DNA of 44,350 bases. It comes from Bacteroidetes bacterium OLB10 (GTDB lineage Bacteria > Bacteroidota > Bacteroidia > AKYH767-A > OLB10). Positions 26,301 to 34,369 of the stretch are shown piece by piece. The stretch covers positions 1 through 44,350 of the forward strand of contig LNBX01000043.1 in NCBI GenBank assembly GCA_001567275.1. Reading direction: 5' to 3'. Position 1 is the first letter of the stretch. The number at the start of each line of letters is the position of its first letter. The notes beneath the pieces were generated by a model. The model was not told the origin of the DNA. It did not search any database and was given only the letters and a program-made list of their open reading frames with translations. The position numbers and the translations under genes were made by a program.

Positions 26301-27201
26301 TATGTTGAGGAATGATGCAGCAAGTCCGAATCTCACGTTTCAGCTTCAGAAAAATATTCTTTACAAAGGAAAAGCTACCGTGAAAAACGGAAAGTGGTCA
26401 TTTACTTTTATTGTTCCCAAGGATATATCATATCAGTATGGTCTTGGCAAACTAAGTTTTTATGCTGAAAACAGTATTGAAGACGGTTCCGGTTATTACG
26501 ACAGTATTGTTGTGGGCGGTTCATCAGGAAATATCATAAATGATGTGGTTGGGCCTACGTTAAAACTGTATATGAATGACGACCGTTTTGTATTTGGTGG
26601 AACCACAAATGATAAGCCTGTAATTGTTTGTTATTTATCCGACTCAACAGGTATTAATACCGTTGGTAATGGAGTTGGTCATGATATCACGGCTGTGCTC
26701 GACAGCAAAACCGATCCTGTATATGTGCTGAATGATTATTACGAAGGCGATTTGGATAGTTACAGCAGTGGAAAAATATCTTATCCATTATCAAAACTCA
26801 GCGAAGGACGACATACACTGAAGGTAAAGGCATGGGATATATTGAACAACTCATCTGAATCTTATACTGAATTTGTAGTAGCCTCAGATGCTTCATTAGC
26901 GCTGAAACATGTGTTGAACTATCCCAACCCGTTTACTACCCACACAGAATTTTCGTTTGAATACAATAAACCTTGCGAAGATTTAGATGTACAAATTCAG
27001 ATTTTTACAATTTCGGGAAAACTGGTAAAAACGATTTCCAAAAAGGTGCTTACTCCGGGAACCCGTATTGATGACATAACCTGGGACGGAAGAGATGATT
27101 TTGGCGACCGTATTGGCAGGGGTGTTTATGTTTACCGGGTAAAGTTGAAAACCCCTGACGAAACAGCTTCTCTGACTGAAAAGCTCGTGATTCTCAAATA
27201 G
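23371..27201 (+). CDS. porU: type IX secretion system sortase PorU
   Basis: A 1276-residue exported protein with signal peptide (cut near QSNFAQ). The N-terminal ~450 residues are beta-rich; residues about 530-910 are a gingipain-type (C25) cysteine protease domain. The catalytic pair is visible as YVGHGGETGW (H791) and ITATCEFSRWDD (C825). After Ig-like beta domains, the end (about 1180-1276) is a sorting-type domain (LNYPNPFTTHTEF, GVYVYRVKL, KLVILK). PorU is the cell-surface signal peptidase/sortase that removes the C-terminal signal from T9SS cargo and links it to anionic LPS. It is followed by porV, its partner in the attachment complex, and is divergent from porP-like/gldJ. Length is typical. 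Confidence 0.95.
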   Translation: MKRKILLFILLLFIVQSNFAQRTAKAIQDHLYEITWKQDLKINGINLLNFENCYYKPDQLLPYFSVTLPLTGNYAGYRAELMNEKYETIDYSVKNIPENIQITVIPSFYKGKASAYIEFIPVRKSPISGKIERLVSFEIKLIKDVSATFHNTTATQRTYAANSVLSSGDWYKISVTEDGVYQLTYDFLKNKLNMDLSSSSPANFRLFGNGGGILPMLNSDFRYDDLQENAVYVYDGGTSGKWDDQDYVLFYGQSPVQWRYNTTQNRFTHQANYYSDSTFYFVTVNGGTGSPKRIQQTSSLNVTPDFVVNSFDDYQVHELDKTNFIKSGRNFYGEAFDISPTQTFNFTFPNILQQNVLFKTNYAAHSPGVTSSVVARYQSQNLFSGSYSTGVVYTDDYAAEKTGTTTFMPSAGDNISIAYTFTAGNSSCIGYLDFIELQARRALTFANTNNKDQMFFRDLNSTGSGKTAQFNIASAPASMVVWNVTDRINVKQQILNNGSFIAAADSLQQYVAFGGTNFFNAGAVGRIDNQNLHALSQADMIIVTHPLFESEANRIADMHRTQDNLSVHVVRTDQIYNEFSSGAQDIAGIRDFVKMFYDRGISNGTEPKYLLLFGDGSYDNKYRLANNSNFIPTFESENSYSYLSSFVADDFYGLMDDNEGLCSASEQIDIGVGRFVVQTTEEAKTVVDKTISYTSLPVQTNCCDGGGGTLGDWRNVLTFVADDEDGMMHVGPAESISNYIKTNHGVYNIDKIYLDAYKQVSTPAGQRYPDVNDAINKRINKGTLIMNYVGHGGETGWAEERVLTNDDINSWSNINKLSVFITATCEFSRWDDPARVSSGEKILLSSAGGGVALFSTTRLVFASSNAVLNMSLIKHMFDDPEPRLGDIMVASKNDPGNLNLNTRNFSLLGDPAIRLHYPKFNIEATSVNAQPLVALNDTLSALSKVTIGGRITKGGQLQSDFNGFIYPTVYDKYSNIPMLRNDAASPNLTFQLQKNILYKGKATVKNGKWSFTFIVPKDISYQYGLGKLSFYAENSIEDGSGYYDSIVVGGSSGNIINDVVGPTLKLYMNDDRFVFGGTTNDKPVIVCYLSDSTGINTVGNGVGHDITAVLDSKTDPVYVLNDYYEGDLDSYSSGKISYPLSKLSEGRHTLKVKAWDILNNSSESYTEFVVASDASLALKHVLNYPNPFTTHTEFSFEYNKPCEDLDVQIQIFTISGKLVKTISKKVLTPGTRIDDITWDGRDDFGDRIGRGVYVYRVKLKTPDETASLTEKLVILK

Positions 27202-27224
27202 AAACCTTTTTTATGGAATTATCG

Positions 27225-27232
27225 TATATTTG
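27225..27232 (+). promoter_or_regulatory. -7 box for porV
   Basis: TATATTTG matches the TAnnTTTG consensus exactly, 93 nt before the porV ATG and 24 nt after the porU stop. It suggests porV has its own promoter in addition to any read-through. Confidence 0.5.
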
Positions 27233-27234
27233 CG

Positions 27235-27255
27235 AGCCGCTTTTTTTAGGCGGTT
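27235..27255 (+). terminator. hairpin in the porU-porV gap, possible attenuator
   Basis: AGCCGC (27235-27240) can pair with GCGGTT (27250-27255) around a T-rich loop and is followed by only two more T residues. It is a weak terminator for porU or an attenuator within the porV leader. Confidence 0.35.
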
Positions 27256-27325
27256 TTAAAATAAAAACCACATTAAGTCGTTTTACTTGCTTCTTTGCTA
27301 AATTAACACAGAATAATATTTCTAA

Positions 27326-28526
27326 ATGAGCTATAAAAATATCACAGGAGTGTGTCTGACAATGATGTTAATACCCTCCTTAATTTTTGCCCAAAGTACT
27401 GACAAAACAAACTTGTTAGGTCAGATAAATACCATTACCACAGCAGTTCCTTTTCTGATGATATCACCGGATGCACGTGCCGGTGGAATGGGTGATGCAG
27501 GTGCCGCTTCATCACCTGATGTAAACAGTATTCACTGGAATCCTGCCAAACTGGTGTTTAATGACAAAAAAAATTGGTGTAGGAATTTCCTATACACCCT
27601 GGTTAAGAAAGCTTGTTCCGGATATCAATCTGGCTTATGTAAGTTTTTATACCAAGCCTAATACGACTTCGGCTATTGGTGCATCACTTCGTTATTTTTC
27701 TCTTGGAAATATTGATTTTACCAGTGAGAATGGAGAACCAATGGGCTCTTATAAGCCAAATGAGTTTGCAGTGGATGTAGCTTACTCCCGTAAACTTGGC
27801 GAAGAGTTCAGCGGAGGTATAGCATTACGTTATATACATTCAAGTCTTACCGGAGGAATTACTGTAGGTGGCAACGCTACAAAGGCAGGTAATTCTGTAG
27901 CAGCAGATATCTCGTTTTATTACAACACCAATACACAGGTTGCAGGAAAAGATGCAGTTTTTGCAGCAGGATTTGCAATCACCAATATCGGTTCGAAAAT
28001 TTCTTACACTGATAAAGGTACCAAAGACTTTATTCCAATCAATCTTCGCCTTGGCCCATCATTGAAATTAAAGCTCAACGAATTTAATGACCTTTCTTTT
28101 CTGGTGGACTTTAATAAACTTCTTGTGCCAACACCTCCTGTATATTCTGATTCTGTTAGCAATAACGAGTATCTCATCCTTGCAGGTAAAGATCCCAATG
28201 TTGGTGTTGCTCAGGGAATTTTCCAGTCGTTTGGCGATGCACCGGGTGGTTTCAAAGAGGAATTGCGTGAGATAAATATCGGTGGAGGAATGGAATACTG
28301 GTACGACAATCAGTTTGCTCTGCGTGCAGGTTATTTTTATGAGCATAAAACCAAGGGAAACAGAAAGTATTTCACACTTGGGGCAAGTTTGCGTTACAAC
28401 ATTTTCGGTTTGGATTTCGCATATCTGATTCCAACAGAACAACGTAATCCATTGGAGAACACTCTTCGCTTTACTCTTTCTTTCAACTTCGATTCCATCA
28501 AGGGAAGCGACAATAATAACGAATAG
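27326..28526 (+). pseudogene. porV: T9SS outer-membrane protein PorV, frameshifted in an A8 tract
   Basis: The first frame (27326-27661) gives a signal peptide (IPSLIFAQ) and the PorV start, with ISPDARAGGMGDAGAASSPD and SIHWNPAKLVFNDKK. It then goes out of frame at A8 (27566-27573). Removing one A joins it to the second frame as NDKKIGVGISYTPWLRKL and continues to 28526, giving ~399 residues, the usual PorV length. The span of 1201 nt is one more than a multiple of three. PorV is a 14-strand outer-membrane barrel of the FadL type that shuttles cargo from the T9SS translocon to PorU. A true null allele would disable secretion of most cargo, so a sequence error or slippage-corrected expression is more likely. 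It directly follows porU. Confidence 0.9.
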
Positions 28527-28532
28527 TTTATC

Positions 28533-29012
28533 TTGAACATCAGGGTTGGTTTTGGGTTTGATGTTCACTCCTTGGAAGAAGGAATTCCTTTTTATCTGGG
28601 TGGAGTTTTAATTCAACATACCAAAGGTGCCAAAGGCCACAGTGATGCCGATGTGGTGCTGCATGCTGTTTGTGATGCATTACTTGGAGCAGCTGCTTTA
28701 GGTGATATCGGTAAACATTTTCCTGATACTTCAAGTGAGTTTAAAGGGATTGATTCTAAAATTCTGCTCAAACGTGTTGTGGAGTTGCTTTCATCCAAAG
28801 GCTATAAAACAGGAAATGTAGATGTAAGCCTCGTACTGGAAAAACCAAAAATTGCACCTTATATTTCACAAATGCAACAAGCTATTGCCGAAGTAATGAA
28901 CATGGATGCAGGATGCATTTCTGTGAAAGCTACCACCAATGAACGTATGGGGTATGTGGGTCGTGAAGAAGGTGTGGCAGCCTATGCAGTGGTACTCATT
29001 GAAAAAATCTGA
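28533..29012 (+). CDS. ispF: 2-C-methyl-D-erythritol 2,4-cyclodiphosphate synthase
   Basis: A 159-residue protein of normal IspF length. It has the zinc ligands in GFGFDVHSL (the D-x-H motif), GAKGHSDADVVLHAVCDAL, GDIGKHFPD and the C-terminal ATTNERMGYVGREEGVAAYA. It cyclises CDP-methylerythritol 2-phosphate in the MEP pathway of isoprenoid synthesis. The start is a TTG at 28533, 6 nt after the porV stop; no ATG fits before the conserved VGFGFDVHS. Close spacing suggests cotranscription with porV. Presence of the MEP pathway is relevant to isoprenoid use by the geranylgeranyl-reductase-like enzyme downstream. Confidence 0.93.
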   Translation: MNIRVGFGFDVHSLEEGIPFYLGGVLIQHTKGAKGHSDADVVLHAVCDALLGAAALGDIGKHFPDTSSEFKGIDSKILLKRVVELLSSKGYKTGNVDVSLVLEKPKIAPYISQMQQAIAEVMNMDAGCISVKATTNERMGYVGREEGVAAYAVVLIEKI

Positions 29013-29022
29013 TAAATAAGAA

Positions 29023-30393
29023 TTAACAGTTGCTATTGAGCGTTTGAATCTTAGCATATTTTTTTCGTTTCAGATACGATTCGAAAAATATATTGGCATC
29101 TGAAAAAGATTTCAGCATAGTGAGGCGAGATAATATCAGGTCAGTTTGTTCAGTTTGATTTTTTCTGACAAAGGTGTAGCCAATGCTTCTGTTTTTTCTT
29201 GCAAGTACTACGTACTCATCAGCCGTATAATCATTTTCCAAGAAAATCATGATGTCTTCATTGTATGAATGAAATGATGAAAGACTTTTTTGAAAACGAG
29301 TTTCATATTCCTGTTCGCTTTCTTTTTTCTGAATCACACCATTGCATTTTTTTATCTGCGTGTAAAAGCAGCTTGAAGAAAACTTGTCGAGACCATTCAG
29401 GCATCGGCAGAGTTGATACTTCTCGGTATGTTTGTCGAGAAATTCCTCAGCAGATTGCCGCGACTTGAACATTTTAAGAACAGGCGTAATACAATTTTTA
29501 ACTTCGGTGATATGATAAGCCGGAAGATTTTTGTTGGTCAGCGTTGTTAAACAATATTGTATCTCACGTTTACCTGCACGGTTGAAATAAGGCTGATAGT
29601 TTTTTATTTCTTCCGATTCGATGATGCAGGCAAGCAGTTCACAACCTGTTTCGTAATAAGAAATATCATCGAGCATCAGTTGTATTTTTTTTGATTTGCC
29701 CGATCTGCTCACCGATAAATGACGCGCAACTCTTTTCCTGATGTTCTTTGACATGCCTACATAGAAAATTTCTTTATTGGAGTCGGTAAAAAAATAAACT
29801 CCTGCTTTTTCAGGTAATTTATTTAATAATTCAGCAGCACGAAAATTTTTCTTTTCCTGTGGTGAGCGGTGCATGAGAATTTCCTGCAATCCCTGATAGT
29901 CAACCAGCATCTTCAGTATTTCACTTGCTGCAAGGGCATCGTTCAGTGCGCGGTGATGACCATTGAGCGTTATCCCCAGATTTTTTGTCAGAGCACTGAG
30001 CGAATAAGAGCCAAATCCTTTAAAAATACTTCTGCTGACCTGGCAGGTGCAAAGTTTGTCGGTAGTAAAATCAATACCGCAACGTGAAAATTCAGCACTT
30101 ACATAACTGAGATCATAAGAAACATTATGCGCGACAAATATTTTATCAGTAAAAAGTTCCTGAAGCTGTGGTGCAATTTCAGTAAAAGCAGGTGCAGAAG
30201 CCACCATCTCATCAGTGATGCCTGTAAGTTTTGAAATGAAAGGAGGTATGGGAATTCCTGGATTTACTAATGACGAAAATTTTTCATGCACAAGGTATCC
30301 GTCATGAACAACTACTGCAATTTCAGTTATTCTGCTGCCTTGCTCCAGACTTCCTCCGGTAGTTTCTACATCAACAACAGCAAAAAGACTCAT
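29023..30393 (-). CDS. DnaQ-like 3'-5' exonuclease fused to a GIY-YIG nuclease domain
   Basis: A 456-residue two-domain protein. Residues 1-165 are a DEDDh exonuclease: FAVVDVETTGG (first D and E), HNVSYDLSYV, and HHRALNDALAA. Residues about 190-275 are a UvrC-type GIY-YIG domain: KAGVYFFTDSNKEIFYVGMS (the GVY...FYVG core), then NIRKRVARHL and EALLIE-like CIIESEEIKNYQPYFN. The rest (280-456) is a helical tail with several cysteines (CRCLNGLDKFSSSC). Exonuclease-GIY-YIG fusions related to Cho/UvrC are widespread in bacteria and probably act in DNA repair. The gene is convergent with ispF (10-nt gap). Confidence 0.9.
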   Translation of the reverse strand: MSLFAVVDVETTGGSLEQGSRITEIAVVVHDGYLVHEKFSSLVNPGIPIPPFISKLTGITDEMVASAPAFTEIAPQLQELFTDKIFVAHNVSYDLSYVSAEFSRCGIDFTTDKLCTCQVSRSIFKGFGSYSLSALTKNLGITLNGHHRALNDALAASEILKMLVDYQGLQEILMHRSPQEKKNFRAAELLNKLPEKAGVYFFTDSNKEIFYVGMSKNIRKRVARHLSVSRSGKSKKIQLMLDDISYYETGCELLACIIESEEIKNYQPYFNRAGKREIQYCLTTLTNKNLPAYHITEVKNCITPVLKMFKSRQSAEEFLDKHTEKYQLCRCLNGLDKFSSSCFYTQIKKCNGVIQKKESEQEYETRFQKSLSSFHSYNEDIMIFLENDYTADEYVVLARKNRSIGYTFVRKNQTEQTDLILSRLTMLKSFSDANIFFESYLKRKKYAKIQTLNSNC

Positions 30394-30426
30394 GGTTTTT
30401 CTTAAAAAGTAAAATTACAAATGTTG

Positions 30427-31383
30427 TCAGACTTCCATTTTGTATCCACATCTGAAATCTCCCCGTGGACACTGACGGTAACCATGCAATCCACATGGTC
30501 TGCAATCAAGATGGCTGACTTGTTTAATAATGGCAATATCAGATAAAGGTCCGAACCCAAACGAAGGAACAGTAGAGCAAAAGAATGCTGTAACAGGTGC
30601 ATTTACTGCCGAAGCAAGATGCAGAGGTGCTGAGTCGTTGACATAATTCATTTCAGCATCTTTCATCAGTGCTGCCGATGCAGTGAGAGATAATTTTCCG
30701 CAAAGATTTTCAACACCGCTATGCTCAGCCAGCAATGCAATTTCGTTGCACAGTTGAGAATCAGAAGGAGCGCCAATCAGAAATATTTTTTTATCCTCCG
30801 AAATGGATTTTATCAGCTCAACCCATTTGGCCAATGGCAACTGTTTGGTAAACCACACCGATGCAGGTGCCATACACACGTATGTTTTTGTTTTAAACCC
30901 TTTTGTTTTTTCAAAATCAGCAGGGGTGGGGTAGAGTTTGGGTTTGGCATAACTTACAGAGTCAAGTCCTTTGAGCAATGCAAAATTACGCTCTGTTTCA
31001 TGTCCTTTGCCAATCTCATGTTTTAATTTTAAATGGTACGAAAATGAAAAAGGGTTTTTGTCGAATCCGCGTTTTTCTTGGGCACGGGCAAACCAACTAA
31101 TCAAACCTGAGCTGAAAAACCGCTGCAGATTGATGAGTAAATCATAGTTGTCCCTGCGCAATGTCTGAATAATATTCAGGAGCGATTTTATTTTTCCGGA
31201 TTGTTTTTCCCATACAATAACTTTATTCAGAAATGGATGCTCCTTAAACAAGGATTCATTGCCTCTTCGGAGCAGGAAATCAATTTTTGCATCAGGATAA
31301 GCCTTGTGCAACGATTCTATCAGACCTGTTGCCAGAATGACATCGCCAATAAAAGCTGTTTGTATGATGAGAATTTTTTTCAA
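30427..31383 (-). CDS. glycosyltransferase family 9 (heptosyltransferase-like)
   Basis: A 318-residue GT-B protein of the GT9 family. It opens with KKILIIQTAFIGDVILATGL (the GD-x-x-x-x-P/T-type donor loop), continues with PDAKIDFLLRRGNESLF, and has the C-terminal donor-binding pattern MAPASVWFTKQLPLAKWVEL and YVNDSAPLHLASAVNAPVTA. It would add heptose or a related sugar to the LPS core at the inner face of the cytoplasmic membrane. The C-terminus has the motif DCRPCGLHGYRQCPRGDFRC, a Cys-rich tail often seen in this family. It sits between dapD (10 nt upstream) and the exonuclease gene (33 nt downstream), probably in one transcript. Confidence 0.9.
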   Translation of the reverse strand: MKKILIIQTAFIGDVILATGLIESLHKAYPDAKIDFLLRRGNESLFKEHPFLNKVIVWEKQSGKIKSLLNIIQTLRRDNYDLLINLQRFFSSGLISWFARAQEKRGFDKNPFSFSYHLKLKHEIGKGHETERNFALLKGLDSVSYAKPKLYPTPADFEKTKGFKTKTYVCMAPASVWFTKQLPLAKWVELIKSISEDKKIFLIGAPSDSQLCNEIALLAEHSGVENLCGKLSLTASAALMKDAEMNYVNDSAPLHLASAVNAPVTAFFCSTVPSFGFGPLSDIAIIKQVSHLDCRPCGLHGYRQCPRGDFRCGYKMEV

Positions 31384-31393
31384 GTAAAAAATA

Positions 31394-32209
31394 TTAAACA
31401 GCTACATTGAAATCACGCAATGCATCATTGAGAGAAGTTTTGGTATCGGTAGATGCTTTTCTTTTTCCGATGATTAATGCACAGGGCACCTGATAAGTTC
31501 CTGCAGGAAATTTTTTTGAAACACTTCCTGGAATTACAACCGAGCGTGGAGGAACAATACCTCTGTATTCCACAGGTTCGTTGCCTGTTACGTCAATAAT
31601 TTTTGTGGACATGGTAAGCACCACATTTGCACCCAAAACAGCTTCGCTTTGTACGCGTACTCCTTCTACAACAATACATCTTGATCCGATAAAACAATTG
31701 TCTTCAATGATAACAGGTGCTGCCTGCACCGGCTCCAATACTCCGCCAATTCCTACACCACCGCTCAGGTGAACATTTTTCCCAATCTGAGCGCATGAAC
31801 CTACGGTTGCCCAGGTATCAACCATTGTTCCACTGTCAACATAAGCACCAATATTCACATACGAAGGCATCATGATGACTCCGGGTGCAAGAAAACTTCC
31901 ATAACGTGCAACGGCATGTGGTACTACACGAACACCTAATTTTTCATAACCGGTTTTAAGCAACATTTTATCATGAAACTCCATAGGGCCTGCATGCAGG
32001 GTTTCCATTTTCTGAATAGGAAAATAAAGTATCACAGCCTTTTTTACCCAGTCATTCACCTTCCATCCCGCACCATCTGGTTCAGCCACACGTAAGGTGC
32101 CTTTGTCCAGTTGTTCAATTGTATCGCGAATGATTTGTTGTGAAGAAGGTTCATTCAGCAGACTGCGGTCTTCCCAGATTTTATGAATAAAAGATTCGTT
32201 TTTCGACAT
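31394..32209 (-). CDS. dapD: 2,3,4,5-tetrahydropyridine-2,6-dicarboxylate N-succinyltransferase
   Basis: A 271-residue enzyme counted from the ATG at 32209; an upstream in-frame start at 32236 would add nine non-conserved residues and overrun the -7 box. It has an N-terminal helical domain, then left-handed beta-helix hexapeptide repeats (GAYVDSGTMVDTWATVG, VHLSGGVGIGGVLEP, CFIGSRCIVVEGVRVQ). It succinylates tetrahydrodipicolinate in the lysine/diaminopimelate pathway that feeds peptidoglycan. It is divergent from ruvX, and both genes have recognisable -7 boxes in the shared 82-nt region. Confidence 0.95.
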   Translation of the reverse strand: MSKNESFIHKIWEDRSLLNEPSSQQIIRDTIEQLDKGTLRVAEPDGAGWKVNDWVKKAVILYFPIQKMETLHAGPMEFHDKMLLKTGYEKLGVRVVPHAVARYGSFLAPGVIMMPSYVNIGAYVDSGTMVDTWATVGSCAQIGKNVHLSGGVGIGGVLEPVQAAPVIIEDNCFIGSRCIVVEGVRVQSEAVLGANVVLTMSTKIIDVTGNEPVEYRGIVPPRSVVIPGSVSKKFPAGTYQVPCALIIGKRKASTDTKTSLNDALRDFNVAV

Positions 32210-32225
32210 AACATATTTTACTCTG

Positions 32226-32233
32226 CAAATATA
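32226..32233 (-). promoter_or_regulatory. -7 box for dapD
   Basis: On the minus strand this reads TATATTTG, an exact TAnnTTTG match 17 nt before the ATG at 32209. It supports that start over the upstream one at 32236. Confidence 0.55.
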
Positions 32234-32263
32234 CACGACAATGCTAAGATGAGCACTATTGCT

Positions 32264-32271
32264 TATTTTTG
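32264..32271 (+). promoter_or_regulatory. -7 box for ruvX-def-aroK
   Basis: TATTTTTG matches TAnnTTTG and lies 20 nt before the ruvX ATG at 32292. It would drive the ruvX-def-aroK operon. Confidence 0.5.
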
Positions 32272-32291
32272 TAATCTGAAGTTAGATATTG

Positions 32292-32723
32292 ATGTCAAGA
32301 ATTTTAGCAATTGACTACGGAACCAAACGTGTAGGAATAGCTGTTACCGATCCGTTGCAGATGATAGCCACACCGCTGGCATCGGTACATGCACGCGAAG
32401 CGGTGAGTTTTGTCATTGAATATACAAAGAAGGAAGAAACAGAATGTGTTGTAATAGGTAAACCGGTGCAGATGGATAATACGGCTTCGGAGAGTGAAAA
32501 ACAAATTAAAGTATTTATTCAAACGCTTAGAAAACAAAAACCGGATTTGAAAATAGAACGTTATGATGAGCGTTTTACATCGGTGATGGCACAACAAACC
32601 TTACACACAATGGGCGAAAGCAAGAGAATGAGAAAAGATAAGTCTGTAATTGACAGAACCAGTGCAGTAATTATTTTACAATCGTATTTACTATATCGCA
32701 ACAATAAAATTAAGCATACATGA
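32292..32723 (+). CDS. ruvX: Holliday junction resolvase-like RuvX (YqgF)
   Basis: A 143-residue RNase H-fold protein with the YqgF motifs ILAIDYGTKRVGIAVTDPL (first catalytic Asp), VIGKPVQMDN, YDERFTSVMAQQTL (catalytic E) and DRTSAVIILQSYL (final Asp). Members act as putative Holliday-junction resolvases and in pre-16S rRNA 5'-end processing. The ATG at 32292 is preferred to a TTG at 32289. Its stop overlaps the def start by 4 nt (ATGA), so the two genes are translationally coupled. Confidence 0.93.
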   Translation: MSRILAIDYGTKRVGIAVTDPLQMIATPLASVHAREAVSFVIEYTKKEETECVVIGKPVQMDNTASESEKQIKVFIQTLRKQKPDLKIERYDERFTSVMAQQTLHTMGESKRMRKDKSVIDRTSAVIILQSYLLYRNNKIKHT

Positions 32724-33277
32724 TATTACCCATTACCTCCTATGGCAATCCGGTATTGAAGAAAAAATCAGTTACCATAGATAAAAATTATCCCAATCTC
32801 AGTCAGCTTATAGCCAACATGTTTGAAACCATGTATGCTGCTTCGGGAGTGGGATTGGCAGCACCACAAATTGGCCTGGGCATACGCTTGTTTGTGGTTG
32901 ATGCAAAACCTTTTGCTGATGAAGAGAAAGAACTTGAACATTTTAAGCGTGTATTCATCAATGCACAGATGTTAGATGAAAATGGCAATGAATGGAAGTT
33001 TAACGAAGGATGTTTGAGTATTCCCGGAATCCGTGAAGATATTATGCGCAAAAAGATTATCAGAATAAGGTATCAGGATGAAAATTTCGAAGCTCACGAA
33101 GAAATTTTTGACGGATTAGCTGCACGTGTCATTCAACATGAATACGACCACATAGAAGGTATTTTGTTTGTAGATAAACTTTCGCCTCTGAAAAAACAAT
33201 TGCTGAAAGGAAAACTCCGCGACATTACCATAGGGAAAGTTGACGTGGACTACCGGATGAAATTCCCTGCTAAGTAA
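32720..33277 (+). CDS. def: peptide deformylase
   Basis: A 185-residue deformylase with all three motifs: GVGLAAPQIG (43-52), EGCLS (96-100, with metal ligand C98) and QHEYDHIEG (H140, E141, H144). It removes the formyl group from the N-terminal Met of nascent proteins at the ribosome, using Fe2+ or another divalent metal. It overlaps ruvX by 4 nt and precedes aroK by 9 nt, so it belongs to a compact ruvX-def-aroK operon. Confidence 0.97.
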   Translation: MILPITSYGNPVLKKKSVTIDKNYPNLSQLIANMFETMYAASGVGLAAPQIGLGIRLFVVDAKPFADEEKELEHFKRVFINAQMLDENGNEWKFNEGCLSIPGIREDIMRKKIIRIRYQDENFEAHEEIFDGLAARVIQHEYDHIEGILFVDKLSPLKKQLLKGKLRDITIGKVDVDYRMKFPAK

Positions 33278-33286
33278 TAAAAACAA

Positions 33287-33799
33287 ATGTTGATTTTTCT
33301 GGTGGGTTTTATGGGCAGTGGAAAAAGTACTGTAGGAAAAAAACTTGCAGCCAGACTGCAGTATGATTTTGTGGATTTGGATAAGACCATTGAATTAATA
33401 GCAGGTAAATCCATTGCTGCCATTTTTGATGAAGAAGGTGAGTCTTATTTCAGAAGTAAAGAAACAGAAGTGCTCAGGTCGCTTGACGGCAGAAAAAATT
33501 TAGTGGTGTCAACCGGTGGAGGCACGCCTTGCCATTCTGAAAACATGCAATGGATGAATGAAAACGGCATCACTGTATATCTTGAAATGCATCCCGGCAG
33601 TATTTATCATCGTATTGGCAAACATAAAAAGGAGCGACCATTGATCAGACATTTAGGTGATGTGGAACTGATGGAATTTATCATTAATGAGTTGGACAAA
33701 CGGAAAATCGTTTACCGGAAGGCTAATTTGGTAATGAAAGGAGAAAGACTGAAAACCGAAGAGCTTGAACAACAGCTTCTGCTCATGATGAAAAAATAG
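33287..33799 (+). CDS. aroK: shikimate kinase
   Basis: A 170-residue kinase starting with FLVGFMGSGKSTVGKKLAARL (Walker A), then FVDLDKTIE (the shikimate-binding D), ESYFRSKETEVL (the FR-x-x-E motif) and VVSTGGGTPC (GGG loop), with a LID-region arginine in KKERPLIRHL. It phosphorylates shikimate with ATP in chorismate synthesis. It is the last gene of the ruvX-def-aroK run. The downstream 51 nt contain no clear terminator. Confidence 0.95.
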   Translation: MLIFLVGFMGSGKSTVGKKLAARLQYDFVDLDKTIELIAGKSIAAIFDEEGESYFRSKETEVLRSLDGRKNLVVSTGGGTPCHSENMQWMNENGITVYLEMHPGSIYHRIGKHKKERPLIRHLGDVELMEFIINELDKRKIVYRKANLVMKGERLKTEELEQQLLLMMKK

Positions 33800-33850
33800 T
33801 TTGGGTGCTAATAGGATTTTATTTTAAATATTTATTTTTACTGCACTAAA

Positions 33851-34369
33851 ATGAATATGCAAATGAAAACATTGATTTTATTACTCTTACTGCCCTTTTT
33901 ATCAGGAGCGCAGGATTTTATTCGTAAAGAAGGCGAATCACCTGAGGATTTTGTAAATCGGATAGCACCTGCCGAATCGCATACCGTAAAGTATTTGCTG
34001 GCAGATAAGTTTAATACCGGTGATGAAAAAATTGTTTATGCCTACACTATTTTTGAGCCCGGAAATATTATAAATAATGCTGACAGCACATTGACTTATT
34101 ATGCCTGTATTTTAGTTCCTGACGCAGAAAATGGCATGCATTACAACGAGCAACGTTTCAAAATGGTTGCCAGTTATAAAAAGCGTACCCGCATTGAGAG
34201 TGCTGAAATTATCAAGGTGAATAATGCAAAACGACTGCAGATATATGTTGCAGAGTTAGTTCGGGGGCCCGGAGGTATTCCACGTGATGTGAAACGGACT
34301 TTTGTTTATGGTCAGGAAAACTTTAACGGTAAATTTAAAGATACCTTTATTGAAGTAAAGACACATTAA
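33851..34369 (+). CDS. secreted protein of unknown function
   Basis: A 172-residue protein with a signal peptide; three in-frame ATGs (33851, 33857, 33863) are possible, and the last gives the most compact signal (MKTLILLLLLPFLSGAQ). The mature part is a mixed alpha/beta domain with no recognisable active site; visible patterns are EGESPEDFVNRIAP, KIVYAYTIFEPG and YVAELVRGPGGIPRDVKR. I do not recognise the family. Its stop overlaps the convergent stop of a small outer-membrane barrel gene by 4 nt (TTAA). Confidence 0.7.
   Translation: MNMQMKTLILLLLLPFLSGAQDFIRKEGESPEDFVNRIAPAESHTVKYLLADKFNTGDEKIVYAYTIFEPGNIINNADSTLTYYACILVPDAENGMHYNEQRFKMVASYKKRTRIESAEIIKVNNAKRLQIYVAELVRGPGGIPRDVKRTFVYGQENFNGKFKDTFIEVKTH

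Noticed and set aside
28068..28568. 166-residue minus-strand frame opposite porV and the ispF start
   Set aside because: It lies opposite two conserved genes and its composition (Cys, Ile and Lys runs) is typical of a shadow frame.
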